From: Hoyosella levis
GTDB lineage: Bacteria > Actinomycetota > Actinomycetes > Mycobacteriales > Mycobacteriaceae
NCBI RefSeq assembly: GCF_026008515.1
Contig: NZ_BQYM01000009.1
Span: 124,001 to 188,000 of the forward strand
Length of the DNA stretch: 64,000 nucleotides
Reading direction: 5' to 3'
Made by a program: the position numbers and the translations under genes
Part shown: positions 38,222-46,444 of the stretch, piece by piece
Layout of the letters: the number at the start of each line of letters is the position of its first letter
How positions within the stretch are numbered: the stretch's first letter is position 1
Notes under the pieces: model-generated
What the model saw: only the letters and a program-made list of their open reading frames with translations
The model's database searches: none
Told to the model about the DNA's origin: nothing

Positions 38222-38452
38222 TCAGCTCGGGGGCGAATTATGACCCTTCGTCCCATTGGGGGCAATGATGAGGATCAGGCCCACGAGGATGGCGATGGTG
38301 ATCAGCAGCCACGGCACCATAGCGAGGGGGCCGGCCCCGGACGTGGGGTCGATCATCGCCCAGATGGCGAGCGCGATCACAGTGAGGCCAGCGAGCAGGA
38401 GCCCGGGAGAGAATCGATTGCGGCGGCGGGCGTGGGCTTGGTTCTCATTCAT
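38222..38452 (-). CDS. small two-helix membrane protein after the PspC gene
   Basis: 76 residues. Two membrane segments (about 20-35 and 44-62) with a basic N-terminus (ARRRNRFSPG). ATG 38452 overlaps the stop of the preceding PspC-domain gene by eight bases, so it is coupled. Not recognised as a named family. Probably works with the PspC protein at the membrane. Confidence 0.7.
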   Translation of the reverse strand: MNENQAHARRRNRFSPGLLLAGLTVIALAIWAMIDPTSGAGPLAMVPWLLITIAILVGLILIIAPNGTKGHNSPPS

Positions 38453-39833
38453 GGCGGACCTCGATGCTTCCGGCGAGCAGTGATGCGTCAACAGTCAGGA
38501 TGGGGGAATCGTCGGGGGCCCCGTCACGGGATAGCCCTGGCGGCGGGCAGGCGGCCTCGCCCATGCGCACCTCGCAGGTCACGCGGCTGGCTGTGCCAGG
38601 CGGCAGCAGCACGACGAGCTCCCCGAGCATCAAGCTGGCTTGCACGGTGGCGTCCTGCTCGAGATCGACCTGGCGCAGGTCCACGACTAGCTCGCCCGCG
38701 CCGAAGCGGTACTCGGTCACTGGTGCTTCCAGCGCGGTGACCGCATGGTTGCGCTCGCCCGCGCCATCCTGGAAGCGGCTCCAGTCCACGGGACCGATCA
38801 TGGTGGCGAGGATGACGAACACCGACAGCGGGGCCGCGACGACAAGCAGGCCATGCCCGGTGCCGCGCAGGGATCCGGCGATCAGGCCGAGGCCGACGAT
38901 GGCGAGGGCGATGGCGCCGATCCGCCCCGGGGTGAGCCAGTCCGCACCGGTTCCCAGCGAGACGGCAGTGAGAATGCCGGCCACGATGATAGCCAGGCCC
39001 AGGGTCAGCGGCGCGATGCGGGAGCGTTGCCGTGGCACGACCGGAGCCGTGGCGCTGCGGGGCTCGGGCAGGTCCCAGGCGAATGGTGCCACGCCCAGCG
39101 GATCCCAGGAGGGCGGCTCGGTGCGCTTCGCCGCTGCCGTTGCGGCGGCGCGGTCACTGGGCTGGTAGGGGACCTGCGGGCGCGGGCCCGGCGGTGGAGC
39201 AATGGGCATCCCGCTCGGGTTCTGCGGCGTCCAGGGAGCAGCTGTCCCGGCGGCCGTGGGCGGCCAGAGAATGCCTGGGGCCTGGGGCATGCCCGGCGCT
39301 GGGGGCACTCCGGGGGCTGGGGACATTCCGGGGGCTGGGGACATTCCGGGAGCTGCGGCCGAGGGGCTGCCGACGGGTGGCCGGATGGCAGACAGGGGGA
39401 GCGGCGGAGCAACGGGGGTGCGCTGGTAGAGCATCCACCAGCCCAGCAGCATCAGGGCCAGGCTCACCATGCCCGATCCGCTCATCGCGATCCCGATGGG
39501 GGTGAATACGCTCACCGCGATCGCGAGCACGACCACCAGCATCAGCGAGCGGCCGGACGATTGCGACGAGCGGCCCCGCCCGAGCAGCGACTCGCCGCCC
39601 GAGACCTCATCATTGTCCTGCGGGAACAGCAGCCACGCCAGCAGGTACAGCACGATGCCGGTGCCACTGAAGAATGCGGACACCACGAACGCGACCCGGA
39701 CGAGCGCGGGGTCCACCTGGTAGCGGTGCGCCATGCCCGCGCACACTCCACCGATCTTGCCGTCGGCGGAGAGCCGGGCAGGACGGGTCCGCCACAGGTC
39801 ATGCAGCTGATCGCCGAAAGTTGTCGTTGCCAT
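38445..39833 (-). CDS. PspC-domain membrane protein with LiaF-like C-terminus
   Basis: 462 residues. PspC domain at about 14-72 (RLSADGKIGGVCAGMAHRYQVDPALVRVAFVV and YLLAWLLFP). A second membrane block follows, then a Pro/Ala/Met/Gly-rich linker with near-repeats PGMSPAPGMSPAPGVPPAPG, three further helices and a soluble C-terminal domain of the cell-wall-stress (DUF2154/LiaF) type, VVDLRQVDLEQDATVQASLMLGELVVLLP. ATG 39833 chosen at MATTTFGDQ. Divergent from a PspC-containing histidine kinase; probably the sensor or regulator of that envelope-stress system. Confidence 0.88.
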   Translation of the reverse strand: MATTTFGDQLHDLWRTRPARLSADGKIGGVCAGMAHRYQVDPALVRVAFVVSAFFSGTGIVLYLLAWLLFPQDNDEVSGGESLLGRGRSSQSSGRSLMLVVVLAIAVSVFTPIGIAMSGSGMVSLALMLLGWWMLYQRTPVAPPLPLSAIRPPVGSPSAAAPGMSPAPGMSPAPGVPPAPGMPQAPGILWPPTAAGTAAPWTPQNPSGMPIAPPPGPRPQVPYQPSDRAAATAAAKRTEPPSWDPLGVAPFAWDLPEPRSATAPVVPRQRSRIAPLTLGLAIIVAGILTAVSLGTGADWLTPGRIGAIALAIVGLGLIAGSLRGTGHGLLVVAAPLSVFVILATMIGPVDWSRFQDGAGERNHAVTALEAPVTEYRFGAGELVVDLRQVDLEQDATVQASLMLGELVVLLPPGTASRVTCEVRMGEAACPPPGLSRDGAPDDSPILTVDASLLAGSIEVRHE

Positions 39834-39868
39834 GGCACCATCTTCGGTCCCGGGGAGCGCCCCGCGCA

Positions 39869-39928
39869 TCAGGGGATGCCCCTGATCTTTTACCCGCGTT
39901 CCCCGGTATCCCAGGGGATTTCCCTGAT
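39869..39928. promoter_or_regulatory. two 18-bp operator-like palindromes in the divergent PspC promoter
   Basis: TCAGGGGATGCCCCTGAT (39869-39886) and CCAGGGGATTTCCCTGAT (39911-39928) agree at 15 of 18 positions; centres are 42 bp apart, four helical turns. The first is a perfect 8-bp-arm palindrome from 39868. They lie midway between the divergent PspC-protein and kinase genes, and are probably binding sites of the NarL-type regulator encoded by the same locus. Confidence 0.72.
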
Positions 39929-39971
39929 GTGCGCCGTGGTGGATCCGTGCCAGGATCAGGGTGTGCCTCCT

Positions 39972-41267
39972 ATGCTCCAGCCTGGCCCCGCCACGCCCGT
40001 CCTGTACCGGCGTGGCCGTGGGCGTGTCATTGGTGGGGTAGCGGGCGGGCTCGCCGACCACCTGGGCGTCGATGAGCAGAAGGTCCGCATCGCGTTCGTC
40101 CTCACCAGCGCCGCGGCCGGGATCGGCGTCATGTTCTATGGGCTGCTGTGGATCGTCACCAGGCCCGGCGGCCCCGATGTCGACATGCCCAGCACCCAGC
40201 GGCGCCGCGCGCTGGGCCTCGCCACCATCGGCGGGGCGCTCGCCCTGCTGTTCGGCATGCTCTCCAGCGGTCCCCTCGGCTCAGTGCTGGTGCCGATCCT
40301 CGTGGCCATCGCGGGTGCTGGCCTGGTGTGGCGCGAGCTCGATACCACCACGCCGCGATCCCCGCGCCGCCTTTCCGCTACTACCTGGGCCCGGGTGATC
40401 GGCGGCATCAGCCTCGTCGTGCTCGGGCTTGCCGTCATCTGGATCGGCCAGGTCGATCTGGGCGCGCTGCGCTCCTCCCTGATGGCCGTCGTGGTGACTC
40501 TCGTGGGCGTGGCCCTGCTGACCGTGCCGCTGTGGGTGCGGTTGTGGCACGAGCTCAACGAGGAGCGGGCCGCCCGCATCCGCACCGAGGAGCGCGACGA
40601 GATCGCCTCCCACCTGCATGATTCTGTCCTGCAGACGCTGGCGCTGATCCAGAAGCAGGCGCACAGCCCGCAGGAGGTGCAGCGTCTCGCGCGCGGGCAG
40701 GAGCGGGAGCTGCGTCGCTGGTTGTTCCATGCGGAGGAGGCCAGCCATGACAGCCTCGCTGCCGCGCTGAAATCCCTTGCCGGGAGTGTCGAGGACCATT
40801 ACGGCATTACTATCGAGACCGTCACCGTCGGGGATGTTCCCCTGCGGGATTCCCCGGTCTACGGGGCGTTGCTCGGCGCGGTCCGGGAGGCGCTGGTCAA
40901 TGCTGCCAAGCATTCGGGAGAAATCGCGGTGGATGTGTATGCCGAGGTCGAGGAGGAGCGCGTGAGTGTCTTCGTCCGTGACCGTGGCACGGGGTTCGAC
41001 CCCAGCGCGGTGCCCGAGGATAGGCAGGGGCTCGCCCGCTCCATCCAGCAACGCATCGAGCGCAAGGGCGGCACCGTGGAGATCCGCACCCGTCCCGGCC
41101 GGGGCACCGAGGTCCGGCTGTTTGTTCCCCGCGAGGACGTCACCACTGGTACCGATGGAATTGCTGTCGACGATGGCACGGGTGCCGGGCCGCAAGCAGC
41201 TCCCGGCAGCATGCCGGACAACAGCAGGCCGGACAACAGCGGGCAGAACAAGGAGAAGCAGCTATGA
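39972..41267 (+). CDS. PspC-domain sensor histidine kinase (HisKA_3)
   Basis: 431 residues. N-terminal PspC domain (VIGGVAGGLADHLGVDEQKVRIAFVL), then further membrane helices to about residue 188, a HisKA_3 dimerisation domain with phospho-acceptor H216 in SHLHDSVLQTLALIQ and a C-terminal ATPase with the N-box VREALVNAAKHS and DRGTGFDPSAV. The tail is Asn/Gly-rich with a DNSRPDNSGQN repeat. It resembles the actinobacterial PspC-fused kinases that sense envelope stress. Overlaps the response regulator gene as ATGA. Start ATG 39972. Confidence 0.92.
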   Translation: MLQPGPATPVLYRRGRGRVIGGVAGGLADHLGVDEQKVRIAFVLTSAAAGIGVMFYGLLWIVTRPGGPDVDMPSTQRRRALGLATIGGALALLFGMLSSGPLGSVLVPILVAIAGAGLVWRELDTTTPRSPRRLSATTWARVIGGISLVVLGLAVIWIGQVDLGALRSSLMAVVVTLVGVALLTVPLWVRLWHELNEERAARIRTEERDEIASHLHDSVLQTLALIQKQAHSPQEVQRLARGQERELRRWLFHAEEASHDSLAAALKSLAGSVEDHYGITIETVTVGDVPLRDSPVYGALLGAVREALVNAAKHSGEIAVDVYAEVEEERVSVFVRDRGTGFDPSAVPEDRQGLARSIQQRIERKGGTVEIRTRPGRGTEVRLFVPREDVTTGTDGIAVDDGTGAGPQAAPGSMPDNSRPDNSGQNKEKQL

Positions 41268-41908
41268 CCCTGCGGGTATTCCTCGTCGATGACCACGCGG
41301 TGTTCCGCTCCGGAGTGCGCGCCGAGCTCGCCACCCAGCCGGACATCGAGATCGTGGGCGAGGCCGGCACGGTGCCCGATGCGGTCCGCGGCATCAACAC
41401 CACCCGCCCCGACGTCGTCCTGCTCGATGTGCACATGCCCGATGGTGGTGGCATCACCGTGCTGCGCGATATCGACGACGGGCCGGTGTGCCTCGCGCTG
41501 AGCGTCTCCGACGCCGCCGAGGATGTCATCGCGGTCATCCGGGCCGGTGCGCGCGGCTATGTCACCAAGACCATCTCCGGCAGCGAGCTCGCCGATGCCG
41601 CGAGGCGTGTAGCGGGCGGAGACGCGGTGTTCAGCCCCCGGCTCGCCGGATTCGTGCTCGACTCGTTCACCGGGCGCTCCCCGCTGCCGGAGCCGCCTCT
41701 GGACCCCGAGCTCGACTCGCTCACCCCGCGCGAGCTCGAGGTGCTGCGCCTGCTCGCCCGCGGCTACACCTACCGCGAGATCGCCGAGGAACTGTTCATC
41801 TCCATCAAGACCGTCGAGACGCACGCTTCCAACGTGCTGCGCAAGACCCAGCAATCCAACCGCAACGCCCTCACCCGATGGGCGCACCGCCGGCACATAG
41901 TCGGATAG
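41264..41908 (+). CDS. NarL/LuxR-type response regulator
   Basis: 214 residues. Receiver domain with acidic pocket DD (residues 9-10), phosphorylation site D55 in VVLLDVHMPDGGG and lysine in GYVTKTI. C-terminal LuxR helix-turn-helix: LTPRELEVLRLLARGYTYREIAEELFISIKTVETHASNVLRKTQQSNR. Translationally coupled to the PspC kinase. The paired 18-bp palindromes at 39869-39928 are its likely operators. Confidence 0.94.
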   Translation: MTLRVFLVDDHAVFRSGVRAELATQPDIEIVGEAGTVPDAVRGINTTRPDVVLLDVHMPDGGGITVLRDIDDGPVCLALSVSDAAEDVIAVIRAGARGYVTKTISGSELADAARRVAGGDAVFSPRLAGFVLDSFTGRSPLPEPPLDPELDSLTPRELEVLRLLARGYTYREIAEELFISIKTVETHASNVLRKTQQSNRNALTRWAHRRHIVG

Positions 41909-41965
41909 TCGCGCCGGGGCGCTGCTTCGCGCGAGCGGTCGTGGCCGCCTGGCCGTGGCAGGCCG

Positions 41966-43183
41966 CTAGATCTGGCTGACGATCAGCCCCACGATCACCG
42001 AGGCGCCGAACCCGAGGCTGAGGAGCATCAGCGCGACGATGAGCGACAGCCTGCGGGTGCTCATCAGGTTCGCCAGCTCGTCCTCGTCGTACTCCTGGTA
42101 CTCGACGATCTCGGGCTCGGGGATGAACGGGCGGGGCTTGAATCGCGGCTCGAAGGCGGGGGAGCTGGCACTGCTCGACCAGAGCGGTGCTGACTGCGGG
42201 GCGCGCCGCGACGCCGCGACGCTGGAGGAGCTTCCGGCGGCCGGGCTGGAGAGGCTGCGCCGCTGCCACGGAGGGGTCTCCCCGGGTGCTACTTGCAGCG
42301 GCGCGGTCAGCACGAAGCGTGTGTTGTTGTCGTCCCCGGCCGCGATCTGGGCCAGCGCGTCGCGCGCCTCGCTCATCGTGGGCCGGTGCGCGGCATCGGG
42401 GTCGAGCATGCGGCGGACCACGGCTGCTACCGCGCCATCGCGGCGCGGGGCGCGAATAGTGCCGCTGACGGCATGGTTGAGCTGCCCGACAGGATCGTTG
42501 TCGGGACCGAAGGGGGAGCTGCCCTCGAGCGTGGCGTACAAGGTAGCGCCGAGCGAGAACACATCGGAGGCGGGAGAAGCATCCTCGCCGCGGGCAACCT
42601 CGGGAGCGAGGTAGCCGGGGGTGCCAATGACGTTGAGGTGCCCGAACCCCGCATCGGCAGGGTGGGCGAGGCCGAACCCGGCGAGCTTGACCCGTCCCGG
42701 CTGGCGGCCATTGGTGATGAGCACATTGCCTGGATGGACATCGCGATGCAGCAAGCCGGTGCGGTGCGCGGTCGTGAGCGCGTCCGCGAGCTGCGCGCCG
42801 AGCTGCGCCACCATCAAGGAGGTGAGCCGCGTGCTCAGCTCGAGGGCTTGGGGCAGGCCGATGGAGGGGATGTGCTCCATCACCATCCAGGGCTCGTCCT
42901 CGTCGAGGGCCACGTCGTACAGGGTGACGATGCTGGCATGGGACAGCCGGGCCGCGGCGCTGCCGTCACGGAGCGCGCGCTGCCGGGCGGCAGCGATCAT
43001 CTGGGGTGGCAGGCCGGGGATGCTCACCGCTGGCTTGAGCACCACGTCGCGGTCGAGGAGCTGGTCCTTCGCGAGCCACGGCGAGGAGAGGCTGGAGCCG
43101 CCCAGCCTGGAACGGAGGCGGTAGCGACCAGCTATGAGGGAGCCGGACCCAGCGCCGCGCCGAGCTTGTTCCAGGTTCGTCAT
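41966..43183 (-). CDS. membrane-anchored Ser/Thr protein kinase homologue, possible pseudokinase
   Basis: 405 residues. The kinase-like domain spans about 18-270: a degraded glycine loop LGGSSLSSPW, lysine K50 in VVLKPA, catalytic HRDVHPGN (H146-R147-D148, N153) and GTPGYLAPE in the activation segment. The DFG motif reads GFG (G169-F-G), so the Mg-binding aspartate is missing. A Ser/Pro-rich linker leads to one membrane helix near the C-terminus with only a few residues outside. It may be inactive and act by binding, or use an unusual metal site. Converges with the response regulator gene. Confidence 0.85.
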   Translation of the reverse strand: MTNLEQARRGAGSGSLIAGRYRLRSRLGGSSLSSPWLAKDQLLDRDVVLKPAVSIPGLPPQMIAAARQRALRDGSAAARLSHASIVTLYDVALDEDEPWMVMEHIPSIGLPQALELSTRLTSLMVAQLGAQLADALTTAHRTGLLHRDVHPGNVLITNGRQPGRVKLAGFGLAHPADAGFGHLNVIGTPGYLAPEVARGEDASPASDVFSLGATLYATLEGSSPFGPDNDPVGQLNHAVSGTIRAPRRDGAVAAVVRRMLDPDAAHRPTMSEARDALAQIAAGDDNNTRFVLTAPLQVAPGETPPWQRRSLSSPAAGSSSSVAASRRAPQSAPLWSSSASSPAFEPRFKPRPFIPEPEIVEYQEYDEDELANLMSTRRLSLIVALMLLSLGFGASVIVGLIVSQI

Positions 43184-43307
43184 TCTCCCGAACGTAGTGG
43201 CTCCGGGTCATTCTGCGAAGACCCACATCCAAACCGTGACCAAGATAGTGCCGGCTCGTGACGGTGCCAGAGGGAGGCGTGAATCTGGTAGGCTCGCGCG
43301 ATAGTCA

Positions 43308-43323
43308 TCGAACACATGTTCGA
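43308..43323. promoter_or_regulatory. LexA (SOS) box upstream of imuA'
   Basis: TCGAAC-ACAT-GTTCGA is a perfect actinobacterial LexA site. TATGAT at 43324-43329 directly follows and may be the -10, so LexA binding would block polymerase. The imuA' start is 113 bp downstream. Confidence 0.93.
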
Positions 43324-43435
43324 TATGATGCAGGCTTGATGCGGTTGCGCCTTCCCCCAGCTGCGACTGGCAACCCGTCTCGCGTGGGCCTGTGCCATGT
43401 GGTCCTTGTTGCCGCGATCTGGATGGAGGGGAGCC

Positions 43436-44173
43436 GTGGGAGCTAGCCCGCTGGAGGTGGCCGGAACTGGCCTGGGCGTGCCGGCGTCGGGCGCGCAAGG
43501 GCTGGCCCGGGCCCACGGCGCGTCCCCCGGCGCGCATCGGCTGGCCCGGCTGCGCGAGCGGGTCCCGGGAATGGTCGAGCGGGGAACGCTGCCGGTGCCC
43601 GCGCCCCTGCGGGAAGCGATCCCCGGCGGAGGGCTCGCTCATGGCACCACCTGCGTCTTCTCGGGGACGCCCCTGGTCCTGATGGGGGTGCTCGCCGAGG
43701 TGACCCGGGCGGGTGGTCATGCCGCGCTGCTCGGGCTGCCCGACCTCGGCCTGCTGGCTGCCGCCGAGATGGGGGCGGACCTGCGTCGCATCGCGCTGAT
43801 CCCGCGCCCGGGGCAGGATCCCGCCCAGATCATCTCCGTCCTGGTCGAGGGCATGGATCTGGTGGTGATCGGCCCGGGTGGCCTCGATGTCGCCCCCGCG
43901 CGGGCGCGGGCGATCAATGCCCGGCTGCGCGGGAAGAAGACCGTCCTCGCGGTGCTCGGCAGCGAATGGCCGGGCGCGCGCACGACCATCGCCGCACACG
44001 TGCGCAGGTATGCGGGCGTCAGCCGCGGCAGGGGACGGCTCCGCTCCCTCGAGCTGCTCGTCACCGTCGAGGGGCGCGGCCTGCCACCGAGCTCGATACC
44101 GGCCTGCCTCTCCGCGGCGGCGCGAGGCACTGCCCAGGACCGGTTGGTGTGCTGGAGCAGCCCGGATGAATGA
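43436..44173 (+). CDS. imuA: mutasome protein ImuA' (RecA-like)
   Basis: 245 residues. GTG 43436 lies just after GGAGGGGAG; an ATG further upstream at 43397 has no such site. The protein shows a RecA-superfamily core without a normal Walker A (GGGLAHGTTCVFSG) and with VLVEGMDLVVIGPGGLDVAPARARAINARLRGKKTVLAVLG. This matches ImuA' (Rv3395c), which with ImuB and DnaE2 gives SOS-induced translesion synthesis. Stop overlaps imuB by eight bases. LexA-controlled by the box at 43308. Confidence 0.87.
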   Translation: MGASPLEVAGTGLGVPASGAQGLARAHGASPGAHRLARLRERVPGMVERGTLPVPAPLREAIPGGGLAHGTTCVFSGTPLVLMGVLAEVTRAGGHAALLGLPDLGLLAAAEMGADLRRIALIPRPGQDPAQIISVLVEGMDLVVIGPGGLDVAPARARAINARLRGKKTVLAVLGSEWPGARTTIAAHVRRYAGVSRGRGRLRSLELLVTVEGRGLPPSSIPACLSAAARGTAQDRLVCWSSPDE

Positions 44174-45770
44174 GACCGAGAACAGAGTGCCGGCCGCGGC
44201 CACACCGATGGGGCGGGTCGTGGCGATCTGGTTCCCCGACTGGCCCGCGCTAGCGGCACTAGCGGACGCCGGGCTCCCCGCGGATGCCCCGCTGGCCGTG
44301 GTGGCGGGAAACCGGGTGACCGCATGCACCGCCACCGCCCGCGCGCAAGGAGTGCGCCGCGGCATCCGTCGTCGCGAGGCACAGTCCCGCTGCCCCGGGG
44401 TGCGGATCGCCGCCGAGGACGCCCAGCGCGACGCGCGTGCCTTCGAGCCGGTCCTCGCCGAGCTCGACGAGATCGCCCCCCGCGGGGAGATCCTGCGCCC
44501 CGGACTGCTCGTGCTCTCCCTGCATGGCATCGCCCGCTACCACGGCGGAGAGCCCGCAGCGGCCGAGGCGCTCGTTGATGCCGCGGCCCGGGCCGGGCAC
44601 GAGTGCCAGACCGGCATCGCGGACCGCATCCTCACCGCCGTCCTCGCCGCGCGCCAAGGCCGGATCGTGCCACCTGGCGGTGACCGGGACTATCTCGCCG
44701 ACCGCCCCATCGCCGACCTCGCCGCCGAGCCATCACTGTCCGCACCCGACCGGCACGAGCTCGTTCACCTGCTGCACCGGCTCGGGATCCGCACCATCGG
44801 TGACTACGCGGCCCTCTCCGCCAGGCACGTGGCCTCCCGGTTCGGCAACGACGCGATCACCGCCCACCGCCGCGCGCGGGGCGAGCCGGACCGCCCGCCA
44901 TCAGGCTTGCCCACACCGCCAGGGCTCGAGATCGAGCACGACTACGACCCGCCGATCGAGCGGGTCGATGCGGCCGCCTTTGCCGGGCGGGCCCTGGCCA
45001 CCGAGCTGCACGGAAAGCTCGCTGCCATCGGGGTCGCCTGCACCAGGCTGCGCGTGCAAGCCCGCGCCGCGGAAGGCGCCAGCCATGAGCGCACCTGGCA
45101 TTGCGCGCAGCCCCTCACGCCCGAGAGCACGGCGGACCGGATCCGCTGGCAGCTCGACGGCTGGCTCTCCCGCCGCGATGCCGGGCGCTCCACCGGCCCT
45201 GCGGGAGGAATAACCACCCTGCGCCTCGAGCCAGTGGAAGTGGTCACCGCCAGCGGTCTCCAGCTCGGGCTATGGGGACAGGCGGGCGCGCGCGAGGAAC
45301 GCGCCAGGCGTGCGGTAGTGCGCGTCCAGGCGCTGCTCGGCGGTGATGCCGTCCAGGCCCCCGCCACCCAGGGCGGGCGCGCGCCCCGGGCACGCATCAT
45401 CACCAGCCCGCACGGAGAGCATCAGGTTGTCGTGCATCCGCCGGGGGCACCCTGGCCAGGAGCGTTGCCCCCGCCTGCTCCGGTATGGCTGCCCGACCCG
45501 CCGAGGCCGGTGCGGCTGCTCGATGGCGCGGGCACGCCGATCCAGGTATCCGGGCGGGGCATTCTCACCGCCGTGCCCGGATACCTCCATGACCAGGGAA
45601 GGTCGTCCCGGATCATTGCCTGGGCGGGCCCCTGGTGCCTGGACGAGGAATGGTGGGACCCGGATGCGGGGCAGCGCGCCGCCCGGCTACAGGTGATCAC
45701 GCACCCCGGCCGCGCCTACCTGCTGGTGAGCAGTCGCCAGGAGTGGGCGATCGAAGGCATCTGGGACTGA
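44166..45770 (+). CDS. imuB: ImuB, inactive Y-family polymerase of the SOS mutasome
   Basis: 534 residues. N-terminal IWFPDWPALAAL and GNRVTACTATARAQGVRRGIRRREAQSRCP mark a DinB-like palm/fingers region. The palm segment reads LRPGLLVLSLHGIARYHGG where active Y-family enzymes carry the catalytic Ser-x-Asp-Glu, consistent with ImuB being non-catalytic and serving as the clamp-binding hub. The C-terminus GRAYLLVSSRQEWAIEGIWD is typical. Coupled to imuA'. With DnaE2 it causes damage-induced mutagenesis in mycobacteria. Confidence 0.9.
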   Translation: MNETENRVPAAATPMGRVVAIWFPDWPALAALADAGLPADAPLAVVAGNRVTACTATARAQGVRRGIRRREAQSRCPGVRIAAEDAQRDARAFEPVLAELDEIAPRGEILRPGLLVLSLHGIARYHGGEPAAAEALVDAAARAGHECQTGIADRILTAVLAARQGRIVPPGGDRDYLADRPIADLAAEPSLSAPDRHELVHLLHRLGIRTIGDYAALSARHVASRFGNDAITAHRRARGEPDRPPSGLPTPPGLEIEHDYDPPIERVDAAAFAGRALATELHGKLAAIGVACTRLRVQARAAEGASHERTWHCAQPLTPESTADRIRWQLDGWLSRRDAGRSTGPAGGITTLRLEPVEVVTASGLQLGLWGQAGAREERARRAVVRVQALLGGDAVQAPATQGGRAPRARIITSPHGEHQVVVHPPGAPWPGALPPPAPVWLPDPPRPVRLLDGAGTPIQVSGRGILTAVPGYLHDQGRSSRIIAWAGPWCLDEEWWDPDAGQRAARLQVITHPGRAYLLVSSRQEWAIEGIWD

Positions 45771-45854
45771 CCGGCGGCGTGGGTTGCTGGCGCGAGCCAG
45801 GTCTCCGCGAGCCAGGCGCGGGGGCCGGGTGGCTCCGGCGCGAGCCAGGCGCGG

Positions 45855-45925
45855 GTAGAAGCACCAGAAAACGTCAAACGCGATAGAAACCGACCTGGAT
45901 TTCCCACGGTTTCTATCGCGTTTAC
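45855..45925. repeat. palindromic intergenic repeat, copy 3
   Basis: AAACGCGATAGAAA (45876-45889) and its complement (45910-45923) with a 20-base loop containing CCTGGATTTCCC. The left flank AGAAGCACCAGAAAACGTC is a diverged version of that in copies 1 and 2. Lies 105 bp beyond imuB. Confidence 0.92.
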
Positions 45926-46029
45926 AACCAAGGGGCAGCCCGGACGGGACCACCGCGGCCGGGGGCGCCCGCCGACGAGAGCCGGCCAGCGGTGACCAGA
46001 CAGAGCTAGCGAGAGCCAGCCAGCGAGGA

Positions 46030-46134
46030 TCAGGGGATGTTCGGGAACAGCTGGAGCGCCTCGAGGGTGAGGCCCAGGTTGTTGTAGACCCAGTCGCGTA
46101 CCAGTGCATCGATCTGCGTGATATCGGGGAGCAT
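46030..46134 (-). CDS. possible 34-residue small protein
   Basis: An ATG at 46134 preceded by AGAGGA at 46141-46146 opens a 34-residue frame (MLPDITQIDALVRDWVYNNL..., ending LFPNIP) with a TGA at 46030. The sequence is amphipathic and slightly acidic with no Cys. It is too short for most gene finders. It lies in the spacer between imuB and dnaE2, on the opposite strand. No homologue comes to mind; the good ribosome site and sensible composition are the only support. Confidence 0.42.
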   Translation of the reverse strand: MLPDITQIDALVRDWVYNNLGLTLEALQLFPNIP

Positions 46135-46304
46135 GGTGGTGTCCTCTCGTCGTTGGTCCTGCTGGGTATCGGCAGGGGAGTATCCGGTGGTGCCAGTATG
46201 GCCACCAGATGCCGCCTTGTCCTAGGAAGGGCTGACAATTCTCAGCGAGCGCTCAGGAGCCGCGGAGGCACGTGCTTCATTTCGCTGCCCCGGATCCGTG
46301 ACTA

Positions 46305-46320
46305 TCGAACGTATGTTCTA
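46305..46320. promoter_or_regulatory. LexA (SOS) box upstream of dnaE2
   Basis: TCGAAC-GTAT-GTTCTA matches the actinobacterial LexA consensus TCGAAC-N4-GTTCGA at all but one base. TAGTAT at 46319-46324 overlaps its right edge and is a reasonable -10. dnaE2 starts 125 bp downstream. Confidence 0.88.
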
Positions 46321-46444
46321 GTATTCTTGGGGTGCGTCGCCTTCCCCGCGCACGAGCACCCGCTTGCCAGCCAGACGGCCCGGCGGGTGCACCAACCAGA
46401 TGGCCCTGGTCGTGGCCAGCGCCTCGATGGGGAGGGGAGCGCGC

